Below, in pieces: positions 8,213 to 16,439 of a stretch of 64,000 nucleotides of DNA. The DNA is taken from positions 7,006,001-7,070,000 of the forward strand of contig NZ_CP077970.1 in assembly GCF_024758505.1 (NCBI RefSeq). The letters are read 5' to 3'. The position numbers and the translations under genes were made by a program. Under the pieces are notes generated by a model. That model was not told the origin of the DNA. It ran no database searches and saw only the letters and a list, made by a program, of their open reading frames with translations. The first letter of the stretch is position 1; each line of letters opens with the position of its first letter. The stretch is from Bradyrhizobium arachidis (GTDB taxonomy: Bacteria > Pseudomonadota > Alphaproteobacteria > Rhizobiales > Xanthobacteraceae).

Positions 8213-11034
8213 GCCAGCGCCCCCCGTATTTTCTCCGGTGTTATCGGCAGTTGGTAGAAGCGTTTGCCTATCGCATGCGAAACCGCATTGGCGAGTGCCG
8301 GCACGACGGCGATCATGACGACTTCGGCGATACCTTTTGGCGGATCGGTTTCGGAAAGCGGCGCAAGAACTTCCGCGGTCTGTGACCAGACTGCGACATC
8401 CTTGCTGCGCGGCAGTTCGTAACGATTCCAGTTCCAAGTGCCATCGCCCGGACCGCCCTCGTAAAGCGGCAGATATTCTTTCAGCGCATGACCGATTCCC
8501 ATGGCGATGCCGCCCTGAATCTGCCCCGAAACCAGTTCCGGCACGATCTGGGTTCCGCATTCCATGATCGAATGATGCGAGAGGATCGTCACATCACCCG
8601 TGGCCGTATCGACAGCGATTTCGGCAAGCGTGGCCATAGGTGCGTAATAAGTGACTCCGGCATTGTTTCGCTGGACCGGCGGATAGTAAACGGCTGCCCG
8701 CTCGACGAAATGCCAGCCATCCAACGTCATCAGCGACTTGCTTTCGGCGCAAGCACCATCGCCATATTTCAGCGCCAGTGCGTCGGCTGACAGCTTCACC
8801 TTGCCATATTCTGGAATGTTGAACTCGGCTTCCGTCCATTGCCAGCGATTAAAGGTATGCACCGAAACACCCGTGACGAGGCCAAGACGATGCGCCTCCG
8901 CAGCCACCTTTTCGAACGGCAATGGCGGGAGGCCACCGGCATTGACGAATCCACGCGCGAGACGGAGGTCTTCACGCCGCACCGAAAACGGCGCCATTAC
9001 GCCGCCACCGATACCCTGCGACCACAGAGATCTTGCTGCTGGCCATATGGCAAGATCGCGCAGCGCGCGTGATGCCTCGCGCGTGGCGTGGCCAAGATAG
9101 TAAACGCTGTTGGTGGCGCTCATGGGAGAGGTGAACCGCGGGGTCCAGCGCGGGTCCTGCTTGCGCTTGTCCTCTTCTTCCTGCGACAGCGTATATGGCT
9201 CGTCCGTGGTTTTGAGCGGCAGTTGCGGCCAACGCACCTTGCCAAACTCGGTCTCGTCAGGAACGCGGCCGAGAATATCGCCAACCATGACCGCCTGTGA
9301 CGTGGTGGTGCCCGTCCCCATCTCATGCGCCACATGGCCAAATTTGATTCGCCCCGCCGCGTCGAATTCGAGCGCGGCAAGAGCCGCTTCCGCCCCGGTC
9401 CCGTAATCCTTCTGTACATGGCCGTAGCCGACGCCGTACTTCTTGCCCGGATTGGCGGCATCGAAGGCCGCCTTCCTTTCGGTCCGCCGTGCCCAGAGAG
9501 GATGAGCCCTGGCCTTGAGAAGTATTTCCTCGTTGCGCTGGGCACCCCCAGGAATGGCGCCTTGAGAGTTCTTCATGCCTGATTTGAAGAGGTTCTTCAG
9601 CCTCAGATCTATGGCGTCCATATGCAGAAGTTCGGCCGCTTCATCGACCATCATCTCCGTTGCGGACATAGATTGCAGCGTTCCATAACCACGCGTCGAA
9701 CCCGCATCGACTGCCCGCGATGCGATTGCCGCAGCGGAAAAATCGCTTCTTGGCAGATAGTAAATCGACTGGGCGGCGGTGGCCGCGACGAATCCCACGG
9801 AAAAGGAAAAATTGGCACGCCCGCCGCCATCATTCCTGAAGTGACCTGTCATGATGCGGAACAGGCCCGTCGTGCGGTCAACAACGAGCGTATTGTCCAT
9901 CCAGAACGCGTGACGCTTCATCCCCATCTGGAACTGCTCATAGCGATCATTGGCCAGTCGCACCGGACGCCCCTCGCCATAGATGCCGGCAACCACGCAA
10001 AAGAATGGAAAGATCGAATGATCCTTGGTCCCGTAGCCGACGGTATATCCGACCTTGAGATCGACTTCCTTGAGCGGAAATCTGGACTTTGAAACAAGGA
10101 TTGCCGTAACCTCGGCTACTTCATAGGGCGACTGCGTCGCCACCATCACATGCAAGACACCCGAGGTGGCATCGTACCAGACATTGCCATTATCGGCTTC
10201 CATGGCGGAAGCATCCACCGACTGCGAGAAGTAATCTCGCTTTAGTACAAGCGCGTCTTCGCCCGCAGCAGCGATGTCGTTCTCGATCTCGGCAGCAGCG
10301 GCCATGCCGCGCGCCATACCATCGCCCTGCCCGGCAGCGGGCCATACCGGTTCATCTCCAGCAAAACTGCCATAGATCACGCTATCCTTAAACGGCGAAA
10401 AGCGGTCTTCCGCGTCCGGCGTACCACCACCGATACGGACGTAACGCGCCGCCCCATAGTGCTGCGGATGGGTATAGGGACCCTTCTTGCCATAGCGAAC
10501 GATTGTGTCATCGAAACGCAGTAGGCGTTTGGCTGCATCATAACGGGCAAAATCCCAATAGATCAGCAGTGCCACCGGCTGCCCGAGTAGCCTTGGCACT
10601 TCCCCCTTAGGAACGAGAAACACGTCGCCGTAAAAGCCGGGAACGGGAATGGCAATTCCATCTCTCAATAGATCTTCATGCAGCACGAGCCTGTCGGGCT
10701 TCAGCTCCTCGCCAAGCGCGCTTAGATCGATCCCATCATAGGTCTGATCGGCCTTGGTGGCATGTATGAGAAACGCATGAGCCTGCTGTTGTGGCCATCC
10801 GTCGAGATCGCGGGCACGGTAGTCGCGCGAAAAGGTCTTTGCCCCTGTCACCTTGGCGATGGAATCGAGTCGGTATTTCGGGCGGCCGTCGGCTTTCAGC
10901 CAATCGGGGCCAGGCAGTGGCGGAGTTTCAATCAGGCGAGCCTGGGTCGGAGAAGTCAGAAAGGATACTTTAATGCCGATTCCCGCTACAGCGCTTGCCT
11001 TCAGGAAGTCTCTGCGCGAAACACCTGGCTTCAT
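8209..11034 (-). CDS. Molybdopterin-binding subunit, xanthine dehydrogenase/isoquinoline oxidoreductase family
   Basis: This 941-residue protein is the catalytic subunit of a periplasmic molybdenum hydroxylase that probably oxidises aldehydes or N-heterocycles. It begins with a twin-arginine signal (SRRDFLKASAVAGIGI), so the folded cofactor-loaded enzyme would be exported. The mature part follows the aldehyde oxidase/xanthine dehydrogenase large-subunit plan: the a/b-hammerhead region (RPKYRLDSIAKVTGAKTFSRD), glycine-rich pterin-contacting loops (GTTTSQAV, RGYGTLQSMSATEMM), and a C-terminal segment with MECGTQIVPELVSGQIQGG and a GIAEVVM region holding the catalytic glutamate. It leads an operon with the 2Fe-2S and triheme subunits, the IorBA-plus-cytochrome arrangement. 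The substrate cannot be read from sequence. No XdhC-like or MobA-like maturase is seen in the window. Confidence 0.9.
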   Translation of the reverse strand: MKPGVSRRDFLKASAVAGIGIKVSFLTSPTQARLIETPPLPGPDWLKADGRPKYRLDSIAKVTGAKTFSRDYRARDLDGWPQQQAHAFLIHATKADQTYDGIDLSALGEELKPDRLVLHEDLLRDGIAIPVPGFYGDVFLVPKGEVPRLLGQPVALLIYWDFARYDAAKRLLRFDDTIVRYGKKGPYTHPQHYGAARYVRIGGGTPDAEDRFSPFKDSVIYGSFAGDEPVWPAAGQGDGMARGMAAAAEIENDIAAAGEDALVLKRDYFSQSVDASAMEADNGNVWYDATSGVLHVMVATQSPYEVAEVTAILVSKSRFPLKEVDLKVGYTVGYGTKDHSIFPFFCVVAGIYGEGRPVRLANDRYEQFQMGMKRHAFWMDNTLVVDRTTGLFRIMTGHFRNDGGGRANFSFSVGFVAATAAQSIYYLPRSDFSAAAIASRAVDAGSTRGYGTLQSMSATEMMVDEAAELLHMDAIDLRLKNLFKSGMKNSQGAIPGGAQRNEEILLKARAHPLWARRTERKAAFDAANPGKKYGVGYGHVQKDYGTGAEAALAALEFDAAGRIKFGHVAHEMGTGTTTSQAVMVGDILGRVPDETEFGKVRWPQLPLKTTDEPYTLSQEEEDKRKQDPRWTPRFTSPMSATNSVYYLGHATREASRALRDLAIWPAARSLWSQGIGGGVMAPFSVRREDLRLARGFVNAGGLPPLPFEKVAAEAHRLGLVTGVSVHTFNRWQWTEAEFNIPEYGKVKLSADALALKYGDGACAESKSLMTLDGWHFVERAAVYYPPVQRNNAGVTYYAPMATLAEIAVDTATGDVTILSHHSIMECGTQIVPELVSGQIQGGIAMGIGHALKEYLPLYEGGPGDGTWNWNRYELPRSKDVAVWSQTAEVLAPLSETDPPKGIAEVVMIAVVPALANAVSHAIGKRFYQLPITPEKIRGALA

Positions 11035-11135
11035 GTTGTCCTCCCTCGAACGAACAGAGTAAGATCGCGGACGCGGACGCTACCCGAATCGCAAAAGATG
11101 CTTTCATGCTTTTGCTTCGCCGCAGTTGGCACCAC

Positions 11136-11495
11136 TCAAACAGACCTGTTGATCGACACTATGAGACGGCGAGGCAAACGGCCTGTCAGCGGATGGCAGA
11201 GGTTCAGGTTGATGGCCGCCACATCCTGGCGCGTCGAATTGAAGTCGAGGTCAGAATCGAGCCCGTCGCGCGTCTCGAGTACGAATGGCTGCCCAGGTTT
11301 TACATGGGCGACTGGCTTGATCGCGTGATGAATCCGGTTGAAGCAGTTTGGATCATCTTTGCAGTGCTTGCCTGATTTTGCCACGATCAATGGCGTTGGA
11401 CCTTTGACGTCGCTGGTATCGGCCGACACGATGCTCACGCTCCCGATAAGACACACGGCGACCACTGGCATAGTCCGAACAAATCTGGATTTCAT
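11136..11495 (-). pseudogene. Acetamidase/formamidase, N-terminal remnant joined to an azoR tail
   Basis: An ATG at 11495 with AGAGGA upstream opens a protein with a signal peptide (about residues 1-26) followed by FNRIHHAIKPVAHVKPGQPF, ETRDGLDSDLD and NLCHPLTG, the N-terminal signature of FmdA-type acetamidases/formamidases, which release formate or acetate and ammonia. Homology ends at about residue 100 of an expected 300 or more, just where the family continues with G-P-V/I. The last codons and downstream bases (11120-11180) instead match the 3' end of the azoreductase gene at 47.45 kb, in another frame. The gene is therefore a chimeric relic. It was probably periplasmic when intact. Confidence 0.75.
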
Positions 11496-11539
11496 TGGAT
11501 GTCCTCTCTCAAAAACCGACTGGTGCTGGGTGCACAATG

Positions 11540-11976
11540 ACAGTTAAGAGCGGTGGCATCCTTCAAAGACGGTCGATCTTTCTGAAACGCACGGTTGTCA
11601 ACGATAGACGATTTCGCCACGTCGGCGCGTATAGGGAACTTGACGTTTGTCATCCCTTGCCTCGCCTTCCGACTATGAAGCGTTACGACCGCTGCTGCCC
11701 GGCTGAGCGCTGCGATTTCTCGCGCCATATTTGGTCGCGGCGGTCGGGCTATGTCCGATGTGGCGGATACGGCTCAGGTCAGGCATCGCACTAGATCCGA
11801 AAGGCGCCATGAGGAGACGCGCATCACCAACTTCCTAGCTCATCGACTCAATTAAACTCACCGAATAAAGTTGAAGGGCGGCGGCGATCCGCACGTAGCT
11901 CGCCGCTGCACAAAGTAAGACGGCGCCGCGAGGTTCATCGCGGCGCCGTCGCTTTCACCTGGAGACGGTCGGACCG
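11540..11976. other. Non-coding stretch, holds the terminator of the porin-like gene
   Basis: No gene is convincing on either strand. The right part carries the strong hairpin at 11920-11949. The rest shows nothing recognisable. Confidence 0.4.
11920..11949 (-). terminator. Terminator hairpin downstream of the porin-like pseudogene
   Basis: A perfect 11-bp G+C-rich stem (ACGGCGCCGCG) with an 8-base loop lies 28 bases beyond the stop codon of the outer-membrane protein remnant on the minus strand. The following bases are only moderately T-rich. Confidence 0.6.
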
Positions 11977-13102
11977 TTAGAACTTCACAGTGACACCGGA
12001 GAAGAGCGAGGACTCGGTGCAGCTCTTGTTGCTTTGGCCCGAGATGTTAGTAAAGCAAGTCGGACTTGCATTGGCGTCGAGACCGTACTTGTTCTGCCAA
12101 TAGCGATACGCAACCCAGACATCGACCAGGTGCGAATATTTGGGCCGGCGAACGCCTTACTGGCATCGAAGGTCAGACGAATCGGCTCGCTGTTTATTTC
12201 CACCTTGGTACCAGTTCCACCCGACGCGATTCCGAGAGGTGCGTGCTGGTTGCCCTTCGGCCCATAAAAGCCCGCACGACCGCTGATCGAGAGTACTGCA
12301 TTTTCTCGGGCAGGAAGCCCAGGTCCATATTGTAGTTAATTTCAACCGCCCAAGTTGGCTTGTAACTTTTGTTGCCGTCGGGGCTGCAGTTCACCCCTGG
12401 AACGGTCGGAGCCGGAAGATTCCATCCGGCACCGCATTGCAGGAAGCCGCTATGGTTGGAGAATTCGTAGTACATCAACGGCGCGACGTTGAATAAACCG
12501 TTGTAAGGCAGGTCGAAGGCGAACTGCAGGCCGGCGACGACGACGCGTTTGGCAGCCGCGTTGTAGTCGTTCTCGTAGTTTGCGTCCATGCCGACTTCGA
12601 ACGAAATGTCATGCAGCGGCCCCACGGTGAAGGCCTTGGTATTGAAGATCTGATTCCATCCGAAAGTCGAACGGAACAGGCCGTAAACCTCGGTTGCGCC
12701 GGGACAGTTGGCGTTTACCGTGGCAAAGGGAGGCGTGCCAAGAGGATCGGTGATTGCCCTCGGACTGGTGCAAGGCGCGGCCGGATCGTTATGGCCCGAC
12801 TTGTACATCGAGATGGAGAAAAAGTTGGTGCCGTAGGCCCAAGCATCGAAATGCGTGAACGAGTGAAGCTGCTTTCCGGTCTTGCCGTTGATGCTGCCAT
12901 TGGGGTTGCGCGACCAATGCCCCGGCCCTGTCCCCTGGAAGATGTAGGAAAAAGTGACCCGGTTATCGACCAACAGGAAGAATGGGAGATTGGCGATCGC
13001 CTTGGCCTTGACCGGCAGGTCGGCAGCGCTGGCGAAGCTGGCTGGAGCCAGAGTGGCAAGTGACAGCGCGGCTACTGCAAATGCTCGGCGATAGCAAAAC
13101 AT
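11977..13102 (-). pseudogene. SphA/phenol-MetA-type outer-membrane protein with two frameshifts
   Basis: The protein starts with a clear signal peptide (AVAALSLATLAPASFASA, cut near residue 26) and has the alternating strands and aromatic belts of an outer-membrane beta-barrel (VTFSYIFQGTG, WAYGTNFFSISMYKSG, VAPLMYYEFSNHSGF), resembling the SphA or phenol MetA-pathway family that forms small channels for hydrophobic substrates. The first frame runs from 13102 to about 12300. The continuation (ISGRAGFYGPKGNQHAPLG) is in a second frame, and the end (YSHLVDVWVAYRYWQNKYG to SLFSGVTVKF, with the terminal phenylalanine typical of barrels) is in a third. Two single-base indels, near 12300 and 12140, therefore break an otherwise full-length gene. 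It follows the short ORF and hairpin at 13167-13269 on the same strand. Confidence 0.8.
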
Positions 13103-13166
13103 TGGATTGCCCCAAGAGTGACAGCCGATTCCCCGCAGTTTTGACCGGTCCCATTCTAAGGAAGAA

Positions 13167-13192
13167 GCCCGATGACTTTTCAGCCATCGGGC
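13167..13192 (-). terminator. Hairpin overlapping the end of the short ORF (copy 1)
   Basis: GCCCGATG and CATCGGGC form an extended stem with a short A/T loop. On the minus strand it is followed by CTTCTT. The stop codon of the short ORF lies inside the hairpin loop, and the porin-like gene starts about 65 bases downstream. It could be a terminator or an attenuator. Confidence 0.5.
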
Positions 13193-13269
13193 AAGTCTAG
13201 GGAGGAAACGCCCACGGGTGGGCCTCGGGACGGCGCGAGCGCCGAATTAGAAGCAACAAGCTCTTTCAT
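13180..13269 (-). CDS. Short ORF of a duplicated leader-like element (copy 1, 29 aa)
   Basis: A strong ribosome site (AAGGAGG) seven bases before ATG opens a 29-residue ORF beginning MKELV and ending VSSLDLPDG. The stop sits in the loop of a terminator-like hairpin. A second copy at 28802-28918 has the same ribosome site, start, C-terminal residues and hairpin. Between the two copies a 2-base and a 1-base indel change the middle reading frame but restore it before the end. I do not recognise the peptide. It may be a leader peptide whose translation affects the hairpin, a small protein, or a secreted-peptide precursor. In copy 1 it precedes the outer-membrane protein remnant. Confidence 0.4.
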   Translation of the reverse strand: MKELVASNSALAPSRGPPVGVSSLDLPDG

Positions 13270-13481
13270 CAAACACGCCTCCTTTTACTGGAAGCCGTCA
13301 GTCGCGTATTTCAACGAGACTCGCACAATTTTGAAAGTACACGAATGTCATATCCGATGGCGAGTTGAGGGGCGGAATGAGAAGCCGCCGGAATCCCGAG
13401 AACAACGGCGGTCAGATTTCGGGGGCGTCTCTAGGAGGCGCCAGTCACCGTGCAGCGCCATGCCGATGCCCCACACGACAC

Positions 13482-13690
13482 CGGCGGGTGAACGCAGCTA
13501 ATCCTAATGCGGTTTCCTGGTCGCTCGATCTTTCCGGCGGTATCCAGCGCGTGGCGATTAACTGTCGCACCCGCCGGAGGTGGCGGACCAGCCTCCGCTT
13601 TGCGTAAGCCGCCGAGCGGCAAATTGCCGAGCGCTGCCAGCGCGCCGGCGGCGACACCGGAGCGCTTGAGGAACGTGCGGCGACCGAAGT
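13482..13690. pseudogene. Two inverted fragments of a formate dehydrogenase alpha gene
   Basis: Bases 13482-13559 on the plus strand encode RRVNAANPNAVSWSLDLSGG and IQRVAI, matching the internal RVNPANPDTVSWSLDLSGG segment of the FdhA encoded at 55-58 kb. Directly beside it, 13563-13690 on the minus strand encodes the twin-arginine leader of the same protein (GRRTFLKRSGVAAGALAALG, then KAEAGPPPPAGA). Two parts that lie some 700 residues apart in the intact protein are joined head to head, so a deletion plus an inversion has happened. Neither part can function. They are diverged from the intact copy, hence from another allele or an old duplication. Confidence 0.8.
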
Positions 13691-13865
13691 ATATCCATGT
13701 CGTGTCCCAAACTGGGCCGCTGTAGGCAGCCCGAAACCCGGGCTGTGCCGCGGCCAGCGGCACCACCGAGGCCTGATAGGCAAGAAAACCGGCTTCTTTC
13801 CCCGGAATGATCTTGAACGCGGCTTAAGGGACTGCGAGCGGACCTGTCGCTTTCGTCGCTGTCAT
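13691..13865 (-). pseudogene. Short N-terminal fragment, antibiotic-biosynthesis-monooxygenase-like
   Basis: An ATG at 13865 with an AGGAG site upstream is followed by a stop after 13 codons (MTATKATGPLAVP). The same frame then reads AAFKIIPGKEAGFLAYQASV and onward to VWDTTWIYF, a pattern like the first half of a dimeric alpha-beta barrel (ABM) protein. It then fuses to the FdhA leader fragment. The premature stop and missing C-terminus mark it as a relic. The family assignment is weak. Confidence 0.45.
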
Positions 13866-13886
13866 AGTATGTGCTCCTATTGGGGC

Positions 13887-14030
13887 TTATTGAGTTCTTT
13901 CCGCGATAACCTGATCATGATGCGTTAAGTTCGTGACATCGCCACGGATCGAAAAGGCCGCATTGCCGATGTCTGCAACAGCCACATCCAGAGCTTCTTG
14001 TCTGCGCCGGGTGACAATCACTTGTGCACC
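13887..14030 (-). pseudogene. Short-chain dehydrogenase fragment (partial duplicate)
   Basis: The minus strand encodes AQVIVTRRRQEALDVAVADI and GNAAFSIRGDVTNLTHHDQV, the beta2 to beta3 region of an SDR Rossmann fold. Nearly the same residues are found in the broken SDR at 22.6-23.2 kb (AVADIGNAVFAIRGDVSDLT). The glycine-rich cofactor loop and the catalytic Y-x-x-x-K are missing here. Confidence 0.75.
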
Positions 14031-14477
14031 GTTGGCGCAGCGAGGCACTGCTTCTTTGTCAGGTGGTGTTCGAGGCGAGAGCGTCCATAACACCATGGTG
14101 TCGGTCATCGATTCATCGATCGCCGACAAGACGCCTGCGCCGCTGTAGGAGATATTCTTGCGTTCGGAATTGCCAATGCTACGGAGGGATCGCCAGACCC
14201 TGTTCAGGAAAGCGCGGGCACGTCCGTCAACGATCTTCGCGTTCGCCCCCGATACCGCGGGAGAGGTCGGCATCGCGCTTGGCGCTCTAAAGTACCCTAC
14301 GAAGGTTGGCGGCAGGGAGATCTACAGCGCCGCCATGGCGAGGCAGCAATTCGTGACCGATCAGATTGTCATCGATGCGTCGGTTTACAGTCACGAGCGG
14401 TTGTCATGTTCGTTCGCCAGATGACCTCTACATCCCCCGGGAATGACCTGCTTGGAGAAAATCAGAGGTCATAGGCC
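14031..14477. other. Unassigned stretch between SDR fragment and MocR gene
   Basis: Open frames exist but none has a recognisable motif or good ribosome site. Around 14083-14120 there is a weak similarity (CACCATGGTGTCGG) to the repeat family at 21.6, 22.3 and 48.3 kb. I see no gene. Confidence 0.35.
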
Positions 14478-15857
14478 TTAGACAACCTGCATTGCTGCAG
14501 TGGAACTCTTTAGCGCTGCCGCCAGGAGATGCAGTGCAGTGCTAAGTTCAGTGCGATTGCGGGCCGCCCCGAGAGAAACACGCACCGCGTGAGGAGCGGC
14601 AACCTGATCCACAGCGAAAGCCTCGCTTGCTACCACGGTTAACCCCTCGCGCAGGACGTGCGCGACGAAATCCCCTCTGTTCCAGTGGCGCGGCAAGGAC
14701 AGCCAGAGGTGATGTCCCTTGGGATAAGCAGCGAACGACTGCCCCTTTAATAGCTTTGCGGCCAGTTGCTGGCGTCCGATTGCTTCGTTACGGATCGCAG
14801 TAACGATCTGATCGGCGACGCCGGAACGAAGCCAATGCATCACGAGGGCTACCATTAGCGGCGGTGCCATCTGAGTGGTAGCCTGAAGATTATTCCGGAG
14901 TATCTGATCGGCCGCAACATCTGGCGCGAGCAAGAATGAGAGACGCAGCGCAGGCGCGATGCACTTCGACAGGCTCACCGCGAGATACGTCCGCTCAGGG
15001 ATTAAGTTGGCGATCGGCGAAACGGAGGGGTCGAGTGAGCCATATGCGTCGTCTTCGATTAGAATCGCTCCGGCCTTGCGAATAATCTCGGCAATCGCTT
15101 TTCGGCGAGATGGGCTCAGCGTCACGGTCGTGGGATTGTGCATGGTGGGAACAAGATAGACGGCTTTCGGCTTATGTTGCCTGCATGCGCTGCCAAGCGC
15201 GTCCGGTAGAATACCCTGTTCGTCCATTGGCACGCCGACGAGACGCACGCCCAGCTTTCCCGCAGCGGCCTTGATGCCGGGGTAAGTCAGCGCTTCTGTT
15301 AGCACCACATCCCCCGGCGAAGTGAGGGACAGGAGCACATTGAATATCGCCGCCTGGCTGCCCGGATAAATAGCGAGCCGATCGGTTTGCGCTTTCGGAA
15401 TCCGTACTCGAAGCCAATTGGCGGCTGTATCGCGATCCTCCTCACCACCTCCCGGCCGTTGATAGTTGAGGAAGGCAGAAAAGCCTGCCTCCTTCTGAAT
15501 CGAAGCAAACCCTTGTGCAATGCGAGTGTCGAGATTGGCCTCGATCGGCTGGGGCGGCACGTTCATGGAAAGATCAATCTTGACCGGATGGGGAATATCG
15601 ACGGTCGCACGCGTTGTCGTCTCGGAAACGAAGGTGCCCTGCCCCACTCGCGCATCGAGCAAGCCGCGGCGGCGCGCCTCTCCGTACGCGCGGGTCACGG
15701 TCGTAAGATCAATTCTCAGGGCCTGCGCCAGCGCGCGATGGGTCGGCAGTTGTTGGCCGCGCCTCAGCCGCCCGCTCGCAATATCGTTCGAGAGGGCGTC
15801 GACAATCCGCCTGTAAACCGGACCCGATCCCTCGGACAATGTAGGGAGCCAATCCAT
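14478..15857 (-). CDS. MocR-type transcriptional regulator (GntR HTH fused to aminotransferase domain)
   Basis: The 459-residue protein has an N-terminal GntR winged helix (about residues 14-80: YRRIVDALSNDIASGRLRRG, QLPTHRALAQAL, TVTRAYGEARRRG) joined to a fold-type I aminotransferase domain (about residues 115-455). The PLP-binding lysine is in AVSLSKCIAPALR, and the cofactor-contacting aspartate region is LIEDDAYGSLD. MocR proteins sense PLP or an amino compound and usually control a neighbouring gene. This one is divergent from DUF983-hemA, with 81 bases between the two start codons. HemA is itself PLP dependent, so regulation of that pair is a reasonable inference, but no operator can be proven by eye. 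The frame is intact. Confidence 0.88.
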   Translation of the reverse strand: MDWLPTLSEGSGPVYRRIVDALSNDIASGRLRRGQQLPTHRALAQALRIDLTTVTRAYGEARRRGLLDARVGQGTFVSETTTRATVDIPHPVKIDLSMNVPPQPIEANLDTRIAQGFASIQKEAGFSAFLNYQRPGGGEEDRDTAANWLRVRIPKAQTDRLAIYPGSQAAIFNVLLSLTSPGDVVLTEALTYPGIKAAAGKLGVRLVGVPMDEQGILPDALGSACRQHKPKAVYLVPTMHNPTTVTLSPSRRKAIAEIIRKAGAILIEDDAYGSLDPSVSPIANLIPERTYLAVSLSKCIAPALRLSFLLAPDVAADQILRNNLQATTQMAPPLMVALVMHWLRSGVADQIVTAIRNEAIGRQQLAAKLLKGQSFAAYPKGHHLWLSLPRHWNRGDFVAHVLREGLTVVASEAFAVDQVAAPHAVRVSLGAARNRTELSTALHLLAAALKSSTAAMQVV

Positions 15858-15938
15858 GCAATATGGTCCCTTTTGTTTTGTTTGTATGCAACCGAGGCGT
15901 TATTGTACGGGAAATCCACACCGTCAAGGAATTTCGCG
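15858..15938. promoter_or_regulatory. Divergent promoter region mocR / DUF983-hemA
   Basis: The 81 bases between the two divergent starts must hold both promoters and probably the MocR operator. The sequence is T-rich near the regulator start (TTTTGTTTTGTTTG). I see no unambiguous repeat. Confidence 0.45.
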
Positions 15939-16373
15939 ATGGCCTGCCTTGTAGAAACGACTTCGCTTTACCAGGCCATATGGCGCGGCTTTCGTTGCAG
16001 GTGCCCGAACTGCGGGAAAGGCCATCTATTCGGCAAGTATCTAAAGGTTGCTGATCACTGCGAAGAATGTGGCGAGGATTTTCATCACCACCGCGCCGAC
16101 GACTTTCCGGCCTATCTCGTCATCCTCGTGGTTGGCCACGTCATCGTTCCGGTCGTTCTGGCGGTCGAGACTGCCTACTCGCCACCGTACTGGCTACACT
16201 TTCTGATCTGGCTACCACTGATTGTCGTGAGTACGCTTGGTCTTCTGCAGCCCACGAAGGGTGCAATCGTCGGCCTGCAGTGGCAGACGGGCATGCATGG
16301 TTTCGAAGCGGCCAAGAGGCGCAGGCTGGAGCAACTCGCTATCACAACTTCGGGAACATCCGCGCCGGCGTAG
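15939..16373 (+). CDS. DUF983 membrane protein with zinc ribbon
   Basis: This 144-residue protein starts at the ATG at 15939. It has an N-terminal zinc ribbon (CRCPNCGKG, then CEECGED, about residues 20-46) followed by an HHHRADD segment and two hydrophobic helices (about residues 52-78 and 84-104), the layout of the DUF983 family. Members often lie next to haem-copper oxidase or respiratory genes, but their role is unknown. Here it is transcribed towards hemA, 66 bases upstream of it, and divergent from the MocR regulator, so the two genes are probably an operon. A diverged copy of its 3' end lies at 4377-4557. Confidence 0.85.
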   Translation: MACLVETTSLYQAIWRGFRCRCPNCGKGHLFGKYLKVADHCEECGEDFHHHRADDFPAYLVILVVGHVIVPVVLAVETAYSPPYWLHFLIWLPLIVVSTLGLLQPTKGAIVGLQWQTGMHGFEAAKRRRLEQLAITTSGTSAPA

Positions 16374-16439
16374 ATTGGGCCGCGATGCATTGCCCGATTG
16401 CAATCAGACTATACGCAAGTGAGAAGAGAGCGCTCTGCC

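Larger units (their letters stand above)
13167..13380 (-). repeat. Dispersed ~220-bp element, copy 1
   Basis: The block from the hairpin through the short ORF and about 110 bases upstream of it matches 28813-29030 on the same strand. Well-kept parts are the upstream AATTGTGCGA and GAAATACGCGA, the ribosome site, the ORF start, a 28-base core around GCGCTCGCGCCGTCCCGAGG, and the hairpin. No terminal inverted repeats or target duplications are evident, so it is more likely a duplicated regulatory unit than an insertion sequence. Confidence 0.7.

Noticed and set aside
13167..13380. Known riboswitch (guanidine, SAM or similar) in the repeated element
   Set aside because: No published consensus fits; the strong ribosome site and ORF suggest a leader or small gene instead.
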